From the NCBI GenBank assembly GCA_913776255.1, contig CAJYLV010000002.1, positions 1 through 40,573 on the forward strand: a stretch of 40,573 bases of DNA, in the 5' to 3' direction. Shown here in pieces: positions 1 through 7,696 of the stretch. Made by a program: the position numbers and the translations under genes. The DNA comes from an uncultured Sphingomonas sp. Lineage in GTDB: Bacteria > Pseudomonadota > Alphaproteobacteria > Sphingomonadales > Sphingomonadaceae. How positions within the stretch are numbered: position 1 is the stretch's first letter; every line of letters starts with the position of its first letter. The notes beneath the pieces were generated by a model. The model was given only the letters and a program-made list of their open reading frames with translations. It searched no databases and was not told the origin of the DNA.

Positions 1-157
1 CGGCGAAGATCGCTCCGGGCGGATAATCGTCCGGCCCGAGCCAGTCGCCGATATCCAGAGGCGCGACTGGCTTGGCCGTTTGCGGGACCTCCTTGCTCAA
101 CGCCGGCGTCGCGGCTCCGACGATCGCTACCCCCGCCATCAATCCGATCGTCCGCAT
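1..157 (-). CDS. TonB-like secreted protein, N-terminal part (truncated by window edge)
   Basis: The frame starts at an ATG (157-155), preceded on the minus strand by a strong GGGGGAG ribosome binding site, and runs off the left edge after about 52 codons. It begins with a short hydrophobic signal-like segment (MRTIGLMAGVAIVGAATPA), then a linker, then DIGDWLGPDDYPPGAIFA. The DYPPGAI stretch resembles the opening of a TonB C-terminal (energy transducer) domain, where D-Y-P-x-x-A is typical. No long proline-rich spacer is seen, so this would be one of the short periplasmic TonB-domain proteins common in sphingomonads. The domain call rests on a few residues because the rest lies outside the window. 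Confidence 0.55.
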   Translation of the reverse strand, partial: MRTIGLMAGVAIVGAATPALSKEVPQTAKPVAPLDIGDWLGPDDYPPGAIFA

Positions 158-204
158 GGCGTGCTCCCCCTTTTATTCGCAATTGGGCGAATGTCGGCCC
201 CGGA

Positions 205-987
205 TCAACGGAACAGTTCGTTCAGGTACGTCGCGAGCCGCACGCCGCCTTTCTCCAGCTGCAGCTCCAGCCGCGGCGTGTTGTCATAGACGTAGCGGTA
301 GCTTAGCGCCGTCTCGCCGGCCGGCGGATACAGGCGCTCGCGGACCGCGACGTTGTCGGCCAGCCACACCGCCGGGTCGGCCGACGACCACGCCTTCACG
401 TCGGCGCGCGTAATTCGCGCGTTCAGCCACGTCGCCAGCTCGGAGAACGACAGCTGCTCGTCGTCGACCAGCAGCGAATCCCAGACGCTGTGCAGGTTGG
501 TCGGCTTGCCGAACCACGTCACCTTGAGGTCGTTGCCACCGCGATCGGTGCCGTTGCCGCTGTGGAGCGGTTGCGCGAGATCGCCGCAAATGTGGATGAT
601 GAAGCGCAGCGCCATGCGCCTGTCCTCGGGCGATGCATTGCGGTCGTGCAGCGTGGCGCTGAAACGAGCGAGCGCGGTGACCGCATCGCCTTCCGGCGGC
701 GCGCCGACCTCGGCATAGGTCTTGCCGGCCGGGATCGTCACGTAATGCCACGCGCTCGCGGTGTTCTGCCAGAACGGCGCGGGATCGGACTTCATGAAGT
801 CGGGCCAGTTCGACGCCTCAGCCATCGTCTCGGTGCCGAGGATCCGCTTTACCGCGGCGCGCGCCTTGCCGCTCAGATGCGCGTCGGCGATCTGGCCGAC
901 GACGCGGTGGCCGGTCTTGCCCCAGGCGAGCGCGGGGGCCGGTGACAGGGCGAGGGCGGCGGCACAGGCGGCGATGAGGATACGCAT
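205..987 (-). CDS. S1/P1-family zinc-dependent nuclease, secreted
   Basis: This 260-residue protein has an N-terminal signal peptide ending ...APALA; cleavage there leaves Trp22 as the first mature residue, as in P1 nuclease, where the N-terminal amine and Trp bind zinc. All expected trinuclear zinc ligands are visible: W22, H27, D63, H81, H132, D136, H142, H166 and D170, including the HICGDLAQPLH and LHSVWD motifs. The family cleaves single-stranded DNA and RNA and acts as a 3'-nucleotidase outside the cytoplasm. Length is usual for bacterial members. It is transcribed in the same direction as the TonB-like gene 47 bases downstream and as the adjoining phage genes. Whether it belongs to the chromosome or is cargo of the neighbouring phage-derived element cannot be decided from the window. 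Confidence 0.93.
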   Translation of the reverse strand: MRILIAACAAALALSPAPALAWGKTGHRVVGQIADAHLSGKARAAVKRILGTETMAEASNWPDFMKSDPAPFWQNTASAWHYVTIPAGKTYAEVGAPPEGDAVTALARFSATLHDRNASPEDRRMALRFIIHICGDLAQPLHSGNGTDRGGNDLKVTWFGKPTNLHSVWDSLLVDDEQLSFSELATWLNARITRADVKAWSSADPAVWLADNVAVRERLYPPAGETALSYRYVYDNTPRLELQLEKGGVRLATYLNELFR

Positions 988-1056
988 GCCGCGCCCATGA
1001 CCTTGTAAGGTGGCGGTTTCGTGTCGGGCCGCCCCATTGCGGCCGGGCGCTGCGTC

Positions 1057-1302
1057 TTAGACGCGAGCGGTGATCGTCTCCAGGTCTGCGACCGGCTCCG
1101 TCGCGGTGATTGCGCCGACGAGGATCTTCTGCGCCACGCCGCGGGCGACGTCGTCGATGCGTGCCTTGGTGGTGGTCGCGTCATAGCCGCCGTCGCTGTC
1201 GTGGCAGGCGTTCACCGTGCGATGGTGGCGGATCGCGCCCTGCTCGAAGGTGACGGCGACGGCGCGACTGGTGGCGTCATAGGTGCCGATCGTGATCTTC
1301 AT
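1057..1302 (-). CDS. Small phage protein of unknown function, last gene of the tail-fibre end
   Basis: An 81-residue protein, rich in Thr, Ala and Val, with no membrane segment or cysteine pair. Its ATG overlaps the stop of the fibre-assembly gene by four bases (ATGA), so it is translationally coupled and belongs to the phage late operon. I do not recognise the family. It is the leftmost phage-type gene in the window; the next gene in the direction of transcription is the S1/P1 nuclease, about 70 bases on. Confidence 0.6.
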   Translation of the reverse strand: MKITIGTYDATSRAVAVTFEQGAIRHHRTVNACHDSDGGYDATTTKARIDDVARGVAQKILVGAITATEPVADLETITARV

Positions 1303-1766
1303 GCAGCTGTTCCCTGCGTCCAGTGGGTGTCGTCGGCGATGTCGGCCTTGGCGAGCTGGCGCGCGGTCATGCCGGCGAGGCGCTGCTCCAGCTGGTTGGA
1401 GGCCGCGCGGATCGCGTCGATCGCCGCCACGCGCCGCTCGATCGCGGCCCGCCGGTCGCCTTGGGCGAAGGGCAAGTCGCGCCAGTCATTGAGCTGGCGC
1501 CAGAGTGGCGCGACTGCCTCGATGCGGCGCGCGGCCTCGCGCTTGGTGGCGGTGATCAGCCGGGCGCGGAGCTGCTCGCCGCTCTCGGCCGGCCGGCGCG
1601 CGGTCGGCGCGCCGTCGTCGCCGGGCGTGATCACCTTGCCGGCGCTTTGCGCGGCGAGCAGCCGGGCGTGTTCGTCGGCGCTGACCGGACGCGCATCGTC
1701 GGGGAGCGTGGCGTGGACGCGTTCGTCGAAGAAGGCGTTGCGTGCCGGGCTGTAGTGGAGCGACAT
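1299..1766 (-). CDS. Tail fibre assembly protein (P2 gpG position)
   Basis: A 155-residue protein directly downstream of the tail fibre gene, as gpG follows gpH in P2. The opening MSLHYSPARNAFFDE is typical of tail-fibre assembly proteins that begin by describing a fibre-like beta strand. The rest is charged and helical (AAIERRVAAIDAIRAASNQLEQRLAG) with coiled-coil character, as expected of a chaperone that trimerises or attaches fibres. It starts 14 bases after the fibre stop and overlaps the next small gene by four bases. Function is inferred from position and general features, not from a strong motif. Confidence 0.7.
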   Translation of the reverse strand: MSLHYSPARNAFFDERVHATLPDDARPVSADEHARLLAAQSAGKVITPGDDGAPTARRPAESGEQLRARLITATKREAARRIEAVAPLWRQLNDWRDLPFAQGDRRAAIERRVAAIDAIRAASNQLEQRLAGMTARQLAKADIADDTHWTQGTAA

Positions 1767-1779
1767 GGCAGCGGCCCTC

Positions 1780-3858
1780 CTAGCGGCCGATCGCGACGAG
1801 CCGCGGCCAGCTCGGCTGGCGGTCGGCGCCGGCGGTGTTGACGAGCTGGCGCATCACGGTCGCGCTCTCCGTGGTGAAGCTGACGAGCTGGTAGACGGCG
1901 TGCGACTCGCTGTCGGCGTTGGCGACCTGTGTCGCGGCGATCACCTGAAAGCAGGCGTTGAACGCGATTGGGAAGGTGACGGTTTGGGTGGTCTCGCTGC
2001 CCGCCAGCTGCTGCGCGCCGGTGACCCATTGCACGATCAGCCCGTTGGGCAGCACGGTGTAGCCGTTGTCGGACAGCGTGCCGGTGAAGGCGCCGGTGAG
2101 GTCGGCGGCGCCGTGGGTGTGCGCGGCGGGCGGGAAGGCGGCGGGGCGGTTGAGCAAATTGCCCCAGTCGCGCACCGCGTCGCGTTCCCAGCCGTCGAGC
2201 AGGTCGGCGTCGAGCCCCGAACCCGCGCCGTCATTGGCCGCATCCCAGACGCGGTTGCCGGCGCGGCTGAGTTGGCCGGCGGTGATCGACAGCGCCGAAT
2301 TGCTCCCGATCAGGAAGTCATACTGGTTGATGCTGCGCGTGAAGCGCAGCACGTCGCCGGTGTCGAACGACACGTCCGCCAGCCCGGCGGCGGGGATCGC
2401 CAGATAGCAGAAGGTGTCGGCGAACAGGCCGGACTTGCCGGTCACCGCGCCGGTGAACGTCGCCCCGCTGAGCAGCGCGAAGTCGCTGGCCTCGCGTCCG
2501 TCGAGCAAATCGGCATCGAGGCCCGACCCGGCACCGTCGTTGGCGCCGGTCCACGCCAGCGCGCCGGAGAAGCGCACGACACCGGCCGGGTCGATGGTCA
2601 GGCGCGTCACCCCGGCCGACGCGTCGAAGATCGAGAAATCGCCCTGCGAAACGTTGTGTACCCCGGCGACGAGCTGCCACGCCCGTCCGCCCGTGGCGGC
2701 GTTTTCCAGCGTGATGCGGGCCTCGCCCTGATCGGCGCGGCGGAGATGGAGGGGCGAATAGGGGTTGGCGACCCCGAGGCCCAGCGAGCCCGCGACCGTT
2801 ACCTTGCCGGTGAAATCCGCGCCGGCCAGCAGCGCGAATTCCGCGGCGTGCCGGCCATCGAGCAGGTCGGCGTCGAGCCCCGAACCGGCGCCGTCGTTTG
2901 CGGCGTCCCAGATGCGGTTGCCGGCGCGGTAGAGTTGATTGGCGCTGATCGACAGCGCCGAACTGCTCCCGATCAGGAAGTCATACTGGTTGATGTTGCG
3001 CGTGTAGCGCAGCACGTCGCCCGTATCGAAGCTGACGTCGGCGAGCGTGGCGACGGGCACGGTGAGGTAGCAATAATCGTCGGCGTAGAAGCCCGCGCGG
3101 GCCGCGACCTTGCCGGCGAAAGCGGCGGCGGTGGCCGTCAGCGACAGGCAGTCGGCACCGGACTGCATGTCCCGCACGATCAGCGCATCGGTGCCGGCCA
3201 CCGCGCCGATCGCGTAACTGGCCTTTGGCGTGGAGATCGTCAGCAGCGCGTCCTTGTCGGACGTGATCTCCGCCCCGGCGACCATCCGCACCAGCCCGGT
3301 GAAGCGCGCGCCGGCCAGCTTGGCATAGCGGGCGAGCGTCGAGGCGAGACCGCCGGGCGTCACCGCGCGGCGCTGATCGGCGAGATCCTCGGTTTCCGCG
3401 CTGGTCGCCAGCTCGACCACGCCGGCGCGCTCGGTCGTCGCGGCGGGGTTGGTGAAATTGGCGTTGCCGAAGGTGAGCTGGGCGGCGGGGGTGCTCGACA
3501 GCGTGACGTCGATCGCGAGCAGCAGCAGCGCTTGTGCCGACTTCTGCACGATCGCGTCGGCCTGCCCGTAGAGCGCGAACAGCGTCCCGTCCGACAGGTA
3601 GAGCGCGAACGAGCGGACGGTGTAGCTGTCGCCGCTCTCGTCGGTGACGGTCAAATGGGTGACGTCGGTCGCGGTCGCCTCGCCGGCGATCGTGGTGATG
3701 CGCTTCACCTCGTCGGCGAGCGCGGTCGCGGCGGGCGCGGCGGTGATCGCGGTCGGCGAGACCCCGACCGCGGCGATCCGCACCGCACGGAACCCGCCCT
3801 TCGCCTGATCGATGACCGCGGCGCGGCCGGCATTGGTGATGACGAGTTGCAGGGCCAT
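1780..3858 (-). CDS. Phage tail fibre protein (P2 gpH-like)
   Basis: A 692-residue fibre. The first 150 residues or so resemble the conserved tail-collar/fibre attachment domain of P2-like phages (MALQLVITNAGRAAVIDQA, then a set of beta strands binding the baseplate protein gpI). The shaft carries repeated modules with the signature AGSGLDADLLDG at three places, two of them inside 218-bp imperfect duplications. The end (GYTVLPNGLIVQWVTG, then a conserved tail of about 90 residues) matches the gp53-like C-terminal receptor-binding domain found on many fibres. It would sit at the tail tip and decide host range. Start ATG follows the gpI stop by 9 bases. No frameshift or internal stop is seen, so it appears intact. 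Confidence 0.92.
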   Translation of the reverse strand: MALQLVITNAGRAAVIDQAKGGFRAVRIAAVGVSPTAITAAPAATALADEVKRITTIAGEATATDVTHLTVTDESGDSYTVRSFALYLSDGTLFALYGQADAIVQKSAQALLLLAIDVTLSSTPAAQLTFGNANFTNPAATTERAGVVELATSAETEDLADQRRAVTPGGLASTLARYAKLAGARFTGLVRMVAGAEITSDKDALLTISTPKASYAIGAVAGTDALIVRDMQSGADCLSLTATAAAFAGKVAARAGFYADDYCYLTVPVATLADVSFDTGDVLRYTRNINQYDFLIGSSSALSISANQLYRAGNRIWDAANDGAGSGLDADLLDGRHAAEFALLAGADFTGKVTVAGSLGLGVANPYSPLHLRRADQGEARITLENAATGGRAWQLVAGVHNVSQGDFSIFDASAGVTRLTIDPAGVVRFSGALAWTGANDGAGSGLDADLLDGREASDFALLSGATFTGAVTGKSGLFADTFCYLAIPAAGLADVSFDTGDVLRFTRSINQYDFLIGSNSALSITAGQLSRAGNRVWDAANDGAGSGLDADLLDGWERDAVRDWGNLLNRPAAFPPAAHTHGAADLTGAFTGTLSDNGYTVLPNGLIVQWVTGAQQLAGSETTQTVTFPIAFNACFQVIAATQVANADSESHAVYQLVSFTTESATVMRQLVNTAGADRQPSWPRLVAIGR
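2195..2412. repeat. Tail fibre internal duplication, copy 1
   Basis: This segment aligns with 2858-3075 at an offset of 663 bases (221 codons) with only scattered differences. It encodes the shaft module containing ADVSFDTGDVLRFTR and AANDGAGSGLDADLLDG. The copies keep the reading frame, so the shaft was lengthened by in-frame duplication. Confidence 0.85.
2858..3075. repeat. Tail fibre internal duplication, copy 2
   Basis: Partner of 2195-2412. The encoded module reads ADVSFDTGDVLRYTR followed by AANDGAGSGLDADLLDG. A shorter related DADLLDG unit lies between the two copies near 2500-2560. Differences at third and some second codon positions show the duplication is not very recent. Confidence 0.85.
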
Positions 3859-3867
3859 GATCGCTCC

Positions 3868-4404
3868 TCAGGCGGCGAGCGCCAGCCGCGCTTGCACGGC
3901 CGGGCGCGCCGCGGCGACGACGCCGAGCGCGCCGGCCGTCGACAGCGCCTGGCTAAAGGTGAAGTGCGCGCGGGCGGGCTTGGTGCGCGCGACCTCGGCG
4001 ATCACCGCCTCGGCATAGCCGGCGGTCGCCTCCGGGCGGACGATGCCGTCGAGGCTGACGATCAGCGCGAAGGTGTGCGGCGGGCCGGGCGGGGTGAGCT
4101 GCCACCATTCGCGGACCGCGACCGCGCCGCCGAAGCTGGCGATCACGTCGCGCAACGACGCGACGGTGCCCTTGCGGCGCTGGATGCTGATCGCCGAGCG
4201 GACGCGCGCGCGCTTGATCGCGTCGGGCCAGTCGCTGTCCCATGTGTCGATCGACAAGGCCCATGCGAGGAACGGGAGCTGCGCCGCCGGGCAGGTGTCG
4301 GGATCGACGAGCTGGCGCAGCGGCACCGGCACGTCGGAGACGCGCGCGACGCTCGCCTCGATCGCGCGCTCGAACGCGGTGGCGTTGGCGGGCAGCAGCG
4401 TCAT
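3868..4404 (-). CDS. Phage tail protein I (P2 gpI, baseplate)
   Basis: A 178-residue protein close to P2 gpI in length (176). The core LRQLVDPDTCPAAQLPFLAWALSID is the family signature, followed by the IQRRKGTVASLRDVI stretch. gpI joins the baseplate wedge to the tail fibre, which fits its place between gpJ and the fibre gene. The ATG chosen (4404) overlaps the gpJ stop in an ATGA, the usual coupling. An earlier in-frame ATG lies 13 codons upstream inside gpJ and is not favoured. Confidence 0.93.
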   Translation of the reverse strand: MTLLPANATAFERAIEASVARVSDVPVPLRQLVDPDTCPAAQLPFLAWALSIDTWDSDWPDAIKRARVRSAISIQRRKGTVASLRDVIASFGGAVAVREWWQLTPPGPPHTFALIVSLDGIVRPEATAGYAEAVIAEVARTKPARAHFTFSQALSTAGALGVVAAARPAVQARLALAA

Positions 4405-5300
4405 TCGCCGACCCCGCCGAACGTGAGCGTGACGGCGGTGCACCAGGTCGCCGCGGTGCGGTCGACGACGATGTCGGCGGCGGGCTGCGCGAGCGCGACG
4501 TTCTGGACGCCCTCGACGTGGAGCGCGCCGAACACGCCCGAGCGGGTGACGTCGAGCCCGATCCGGTGGCAGCGCGCGAGATAGCCGTCGAGCCGGGTGC
4601 GCGCCTCGGCGAGCACGATCGCCGGATCGGGGCCGCCGTAGGTGGTGATCGTCGCGACGACCGTGAACGGGACGATCGTCGCCGCGCGGACCTGCACCAG
4701 ATCGGTGAGCGGGCGGCGGGTGTCGGCGGAGAGGTACGCGGCGACTGCGGCGAGCTGCGCGGGCGGGGCGGTGCCGTCGCCGGTGCGCGACAGGATCGTG
4801 ACGACCACCTGCCCGGGCGTCGGGCTGGTGGCGCTGGCGTCGAGCACGTCGGGGTGCGCCGACAGCGCGTGGAAGATGTACGCCCCGGCCGGGCCGGCGA
4901 CCGAATAGCCCTCGGGCGCGAGCACCAGCCGGCGGCGAAACTCGTCATCGCTCTCGTAGGTCGGGGCGACGCCGCGCGTGGCGTCGCCGGCATCGATGAC
5001 GAGGCGCGCGATGCCGACCAGCGCGGCGAGCTGGTCGAGATCGGCGCCGGTCGCGAACGCCGGCATCACCGCGCGCGCGGCGTCGTTGACCCGCGCGCGC
5101 AGCAGGAACTCGCGGTACGCGCAGACCTGCAGCAGCTTGACCGCCGGGTCGCTTTCGACGGCCGCGTCGAAGCTGGGCACCAGCGCGATCAGCTGCGCGC
5201 GCATCTCCGCGTAGATCCGCTCATAGCTGAGCGCCTCCACGACATCGGGCGCAGGAAGGCGTGAGAGATCGACGGCGGTGTAGGTGGCGGTGTCGGCCAT
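4401..5300 (-). CDS. Baseplate assembly protein J (P2 gpJ)
   Basis: A 299-residue protein (P2 gpJ is 302) beginning with the usual VDLSRLPAPDVVEALSYERIYAEM segment and holding the FATGADLDQLAALVGI and DDEFRRRLVLAPEGYSVAGPAGAY motifs of the baseplate J family. It forms the wedge of the contractile tail baseplate. It is the first gene of a leftward run J-I-fibre-assembly protein. In P2 it would follow V and W; here a low-GC unrelated gene occupies that place. No good Shine-Dalgarno sequence precedes the ATG. An inverted repeat shared with the gpO/gpP region lies about 57 bases upstream. Confidence 0.93.
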   Translation of the reverse strand: MADTATYTAVDLSRLPAPDVVEALSYERIYAEMRAQLIALVPSFDAAVESDPAVKLLQVCAYREFLLRARVNDAARAVMPAFATGADLDQLAALVGIARLVIDAGDATRGVAPTYESDDEFRRRLVLAPEGYSVAGPAGAYIFHALSAHPDVLDASATSPTPGQVVVTILSRTGDGTAPPAQLAAVAAYLSADTRRPLTDLVQVRAATIVPFTVVATITTYGGPDPAIVLAEARTRLDGYLARCHRIGLDVTRSGVFGALHVEGVQNVALAQPAADIVVDRTAATWCTAVTLTFGGVGE

Positions 5301-5345
5301 GCCGCGATCTGGTGGCGCGCGGGCGCGGGGATGGAAGCGGCGAGG

Positions 5346-5369
5346 GCGGTGGAATGGTCATTCCACCGC
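5346..5369. promoter_or_regulatory. Inverted repeat upstream of gpJ, candidate late-gene control site
   Basis: Two perfectly complementary 10-base arms (GCGGTGGAAT and its complement) flank a 4-base centre. The site is centred about 57 bases upstream of the gpJ start. A 24-base window in the gpO/gpP divergent region (14220-14243) is identical at 20 of 24 positions. P2 late promoters carry a dyad bound by the zinc-finger activator Ogr, and this site occupies an analogous place, though the sequence and spacing are not those of the P2 box. Function is inferred. Confidence 0.6.
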
Positions 5370-5427
5370 GGCCGGGCGGTCTCATCGACAGGGATCGTCA
5401 GTCATTCTCCCCAGCGACCTCCTTAAA

Positions 5428-6375
5428 TCAGTCTATACTGCTACTGAATTTCTCCGCAGCATACGTATCCCAGACACTTTTTGGTATATTGAACCACTTT
5501 CCCTCTCCGTCGGCTGTCAAGTAAACCTGCCTAGAAGCGTCGTCCCACACGCCCTCAAAGCGATGTTTGTGGTCGGGAGTGTCGCCGACGTCGATCACTG
5601 CGCCTATCTGATAGGATTGGTGACCGCGTACTAAACTCGCCTTCCTATTCGCGGGTGTGTACGTGAAAACCCAACCTGGAGGAATTCCTACCTTGAAGTA
5701 GAGGCCGCCTTCGTTATCGGGTAATGATACGACAAACCTTCCCGATCTTTGACTAAGTAGCTTTAAATACTGATCTTCACCCCGAGGGGAAATCGTGTTT
5801 TCAGAGACTTCTTGGCAGTCCTCAGGGGAGATATCAGCGCCGCCGGCCAAGCCTGATGAGAGCGAAAAATCACATTTTAAAATTCTCTCGTTGTCTGTGC
5901 TAAGGTATCCATCATCGAATTTGAAGTTTACGTTTACTATAGCGGCGCGTTGTACTAGCGGATTGGTTAGTTCTCCCAACACAAGGGATCGCTCGGATCC
6001 CGGTCCTATTTTGACTGGTGGTCGATTGTTCGAAAAACTATCTGCGCCATCGATCCTGTACAAGATACTGTAAACCAATATAGTGGTAGAAGATTTATTT
6101 TTATAATTTACTGCTATATCGGTGACTCCACTAGAATTAGAGAGAAGGCGCAAGCTTACATTTAAGTCAGTACTATCGCGGGAGTTTTTTTCAAAAATGT
6201 AGCAGAGATAATAGCTTAACGCGACGATGGCGAAAAAAATTACGTACCACCACCAGCTGAGATATAATTTTTTACGTTGTCCTATTCTAATCCAGGAAAT
6301 GGCCGCTGCGCTGCCTAACGCCAGTACGGGATAAAAACTTAGATCCGAAAAGATTTTCGAAAATGCCTCGTACAT
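5428..6375 (-). CDS. Low-GC two-pass membrane protein of unknown function (putative phage cargo)
   Basis: A protein of about 315 residues that I do not recognise. Near the N-terminus are two hydrophobic segments (FYPVLALGSAAAISWI and WWWYVIFFAIVALSYYLCYIF), followed by a soluble domain of about 240 residues rich in Ser, Asn and beta-strand-like sequence. The gene is clearly poorer in GC than everything around it and uses A/T-ending codons, signs of recent transfer. It stands between gpS and gpJ, where V and W lie in P2, so it may be a lysogenic-conversion or defence/exclusion gene; this is inference from location. The start at 6375 is chosen because AAGGGTGGGG precedes it; in-frame ATGs at 6414 and 6459 lack a binding site. 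Confidence 0.7.
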   Translation of the reverse strand: MYEAFSKIFSDLSFYPVLALGSAAAISWIRIGQRKKLYLSWWWYVIFFAIVALSYYLCYIFEKNSRDSTDLNVSLRLLSNSSGVTDIAVNYKNKSSTTILVYSILYRIDGADSFSNNRPPVKIGPGSERSLVLGELTNPLVQRAAIVNVNFKFDDGYLSTDNERILKCDFSLSSGLAGGADISPEDCQEVSENTISPRGEDQYLKLLSQRSGRFVVSLPDNEGGLYFKVGIPPGWVFTYTPANRKASLVRGHQSYQIGAVIDVGDTPDHKHRFEGVWDDASRQVYLTADGEGKWFNIPKSVWDTYAAEKFSSSID

Positions 6376-6430
6376 GCCCCACCCTTTTCCCGCCCACCGC
6401 GGAATGTATTTCATTATCGTTGCAATGCGG

Positions 6431-6446
6431 CTTGCCATTTGGCAAG
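6431..6446. promoter_or_regulatory. Palindrome upstream of the low-GC cargo gene
   Basis: CTTGCC-ATTT-GGCAAG is a perfect 6-base inverted repeat in the 157 bases between gpS and the cargo gene. The half GGCAAGTG recurs about 40 bases further upstream of the cargo gene (near 6483). This arrangement would suit an operator or promoter belonging to the cargo gene, but no regulator is identified. Confidence 0.4.
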
Positions 6447-6532
6447 TGCCTGTTGTCATTGACGTTTTGCGTAAGTGCCGGCAAGTGTCCGAGCCGTACT
6501 CTTTTCAATGCTATGTCGAACAACCCGCGCGG

Positions 6533-7201
6533 CTAGTTAGACGGGGTTAGCAATGTGCGGCATAGTCGTTCCAGAAGGATTTTACGCTCCGCGCCGGTCA
6601 GCCCCAGCAGCACCCGGCGCGCATAACGCACCGGCTTGCCTTTCTTCGCCGGCCGGTCGCTGCCACCTTCCTGATGGACCCGCGCGATCGTCGCCGCGGC
6701 GCCGCTCCAGCCTACCCACGCCTCCTCTGCGGTCGCGCCGCTCTTCAGGTAGCGGGCGGTGCGCAGCTTGCGGAACATCGCTTTCGCCTTGATCGCGCCG
6801 CGGCGGCGGAGCTTGCCGGTCCGCACGCGCTCGTGGCCGTCGACGGGGAGCCATTTCGCGATCCGGTCCCAGAAGAAGCTGCGGATCGCGCCGGCCTCGC
6901 TGTCGAAGCCGGTGAGCAGCGGGCCTTGGCGGACCCAGCTCTTCATGATCACCAGCCGCGGCTCGGCGACGCCCTTGGGGTAGAGGAATTTGACGGTGTA
7001 GCTGCCACCCTGCTCGGGCTTGCGCGGCTTGCGGGGAACGAACGTCGTGCCGTCGGGCTGGCGCTGCGCGGCGATGCGGTCGGATTGCGATTGGCGGAGG
7101 TCGCGCGCGATCCCGCGCAGCAGCTGGCGGCGCTCGGGCGCGGCGACGCGGCGCAGCGCGGCGCGCGCGAGCCGCTCGATTGCGTCGAGGTCGTCGCTCA
7201 T
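6533..7201 (-). CDS. Phage tail completion protein S (P2 gpS, virion morphogenesis)
   Basis: A 222-residue protein whose N-terminus (MSDDLDAIERLARAALRRVAAPERRQLLRGIARDLRQSQSDRI) and following AAQRQPDGTTFVPRK block are characteristic of the gpS/virion morphogenesis family. It is longer than P2 gpS (150) because of a larger middle part. gpS acts in completing the tail end that joins the head. The ATG overlaps the gpR stop by four bases. It is the last conserved gene before the low-GC cargo gene. Confidence 0.85.
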   Translation of the reverse strand: MSDDLDAIERLARAALRRVAAPERRQLLRGIARDLRQSQSDRIAAQRQPDGTTFVPRKPRKPEQGGSYTVKFLYPKGVAEPRLVIMKSWVRQGPLLTGFDSEAGAIRSFFWDRIAKWLPVDGHERVRTGKLRRRGAIKAKAMFRKLRTARYLKSGATAEEAWVGWSGAAATIARVHQEGGSDRPAKKGKPVRYARRVLLGLTGAERKILLERLCRTLLTPSN

Positions 7202-7692
7202 CGCGGCGGCTGGTGCGCCGACGCGGCCGCCAGCGTGTCGTCGAGATAGAGCTGCCAGAGGTCGACGCCGCACAGCCCGTCGAAGCGGTCGACGGTGTCG
7301 GCGTCGTCGGTCAGGTGGGTGATGCGGCGCGTCCCGTCGGCGAGCGGCTCGACCAGCACGCGCTCGCTCAGCTCGATCGTCAGCGACAGGTCGAGCGTGT
7401 CGGCGTCGAGCAGCTCGGCCTCGAACGTGATCGGCTCGCCGTTCGGCTTCGCGAGCAGCTCGGGCTGGTGGCGCGCCAGCCACGCCAGCACCGGCACGAT
7501 GATCGCGTCGGGGCTGCCCGCGAAATCCTGTACGACGAGATTGGCGGTGTAGCGATATTCGAACGACAGCGTCGCACCGGCGCGCGCCGCGACGCGCCCG
7601 CGGTCGACGAACAGCGACAGCGTCTCCGGGCTGGCGCGCAGCGCCGGCACCGCGCGCAGCAGCAGGTCGCGGAGCGCGTCGAGCTTGGTCAC
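7198..7692 (-). CDS. Phage tail completion protein R (P2 gpR)
   Basis: A 164-residue protein (P2 gpR 155) starting at a GTG, with the family pattern KLDALRDLLLRAVPALRASPETLSLFVDRG and LPVLAWLARHQPELL-like middle (VPVLAWLARHQPELLAKP). It ends with YLDD motifs and overlaps gpS by four bases. It completes the head-proximal tail end together with gpS. It lies immediately downstream of the SGNH hydrolase gene, which separates it from the lysis genes, unlike P2 where R follows lysC directly. Confidence 0.88.
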   Translation of the reverse strand: MTKLDALRDLLLRAVPALRASPETLSLFVDRGRVAARAGATLSFEYRYTANLVVQDFAGSPDAIIVPVLAWLARHQPELLAKPNGEPITFEAELLDADTLDLSLTIELSERVLVEPLADGTRRITHLTDDADTVDRFDGLCGVDLWQLYLDDTLAAASAHQPPR

Positions 7693-7696
7693 CGCG

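Noticed and set aside
1019..1027. CGTGTCGGG matching part of the tRNA-Met scar, as a possible left attachment site
   Set aside because: Only nine bases agree, none of the rest of the 49-base fragment is present, and such a match is expected by chance in this GC-rich DNA.
1765..4584. A 939-codon plus-strand open frame opposite the tail fibre and gpI genes
   Set aside because: It is an antisense shadow, repetitive only because the fibre gene is repetitive; no ribosome binding site or known domain.
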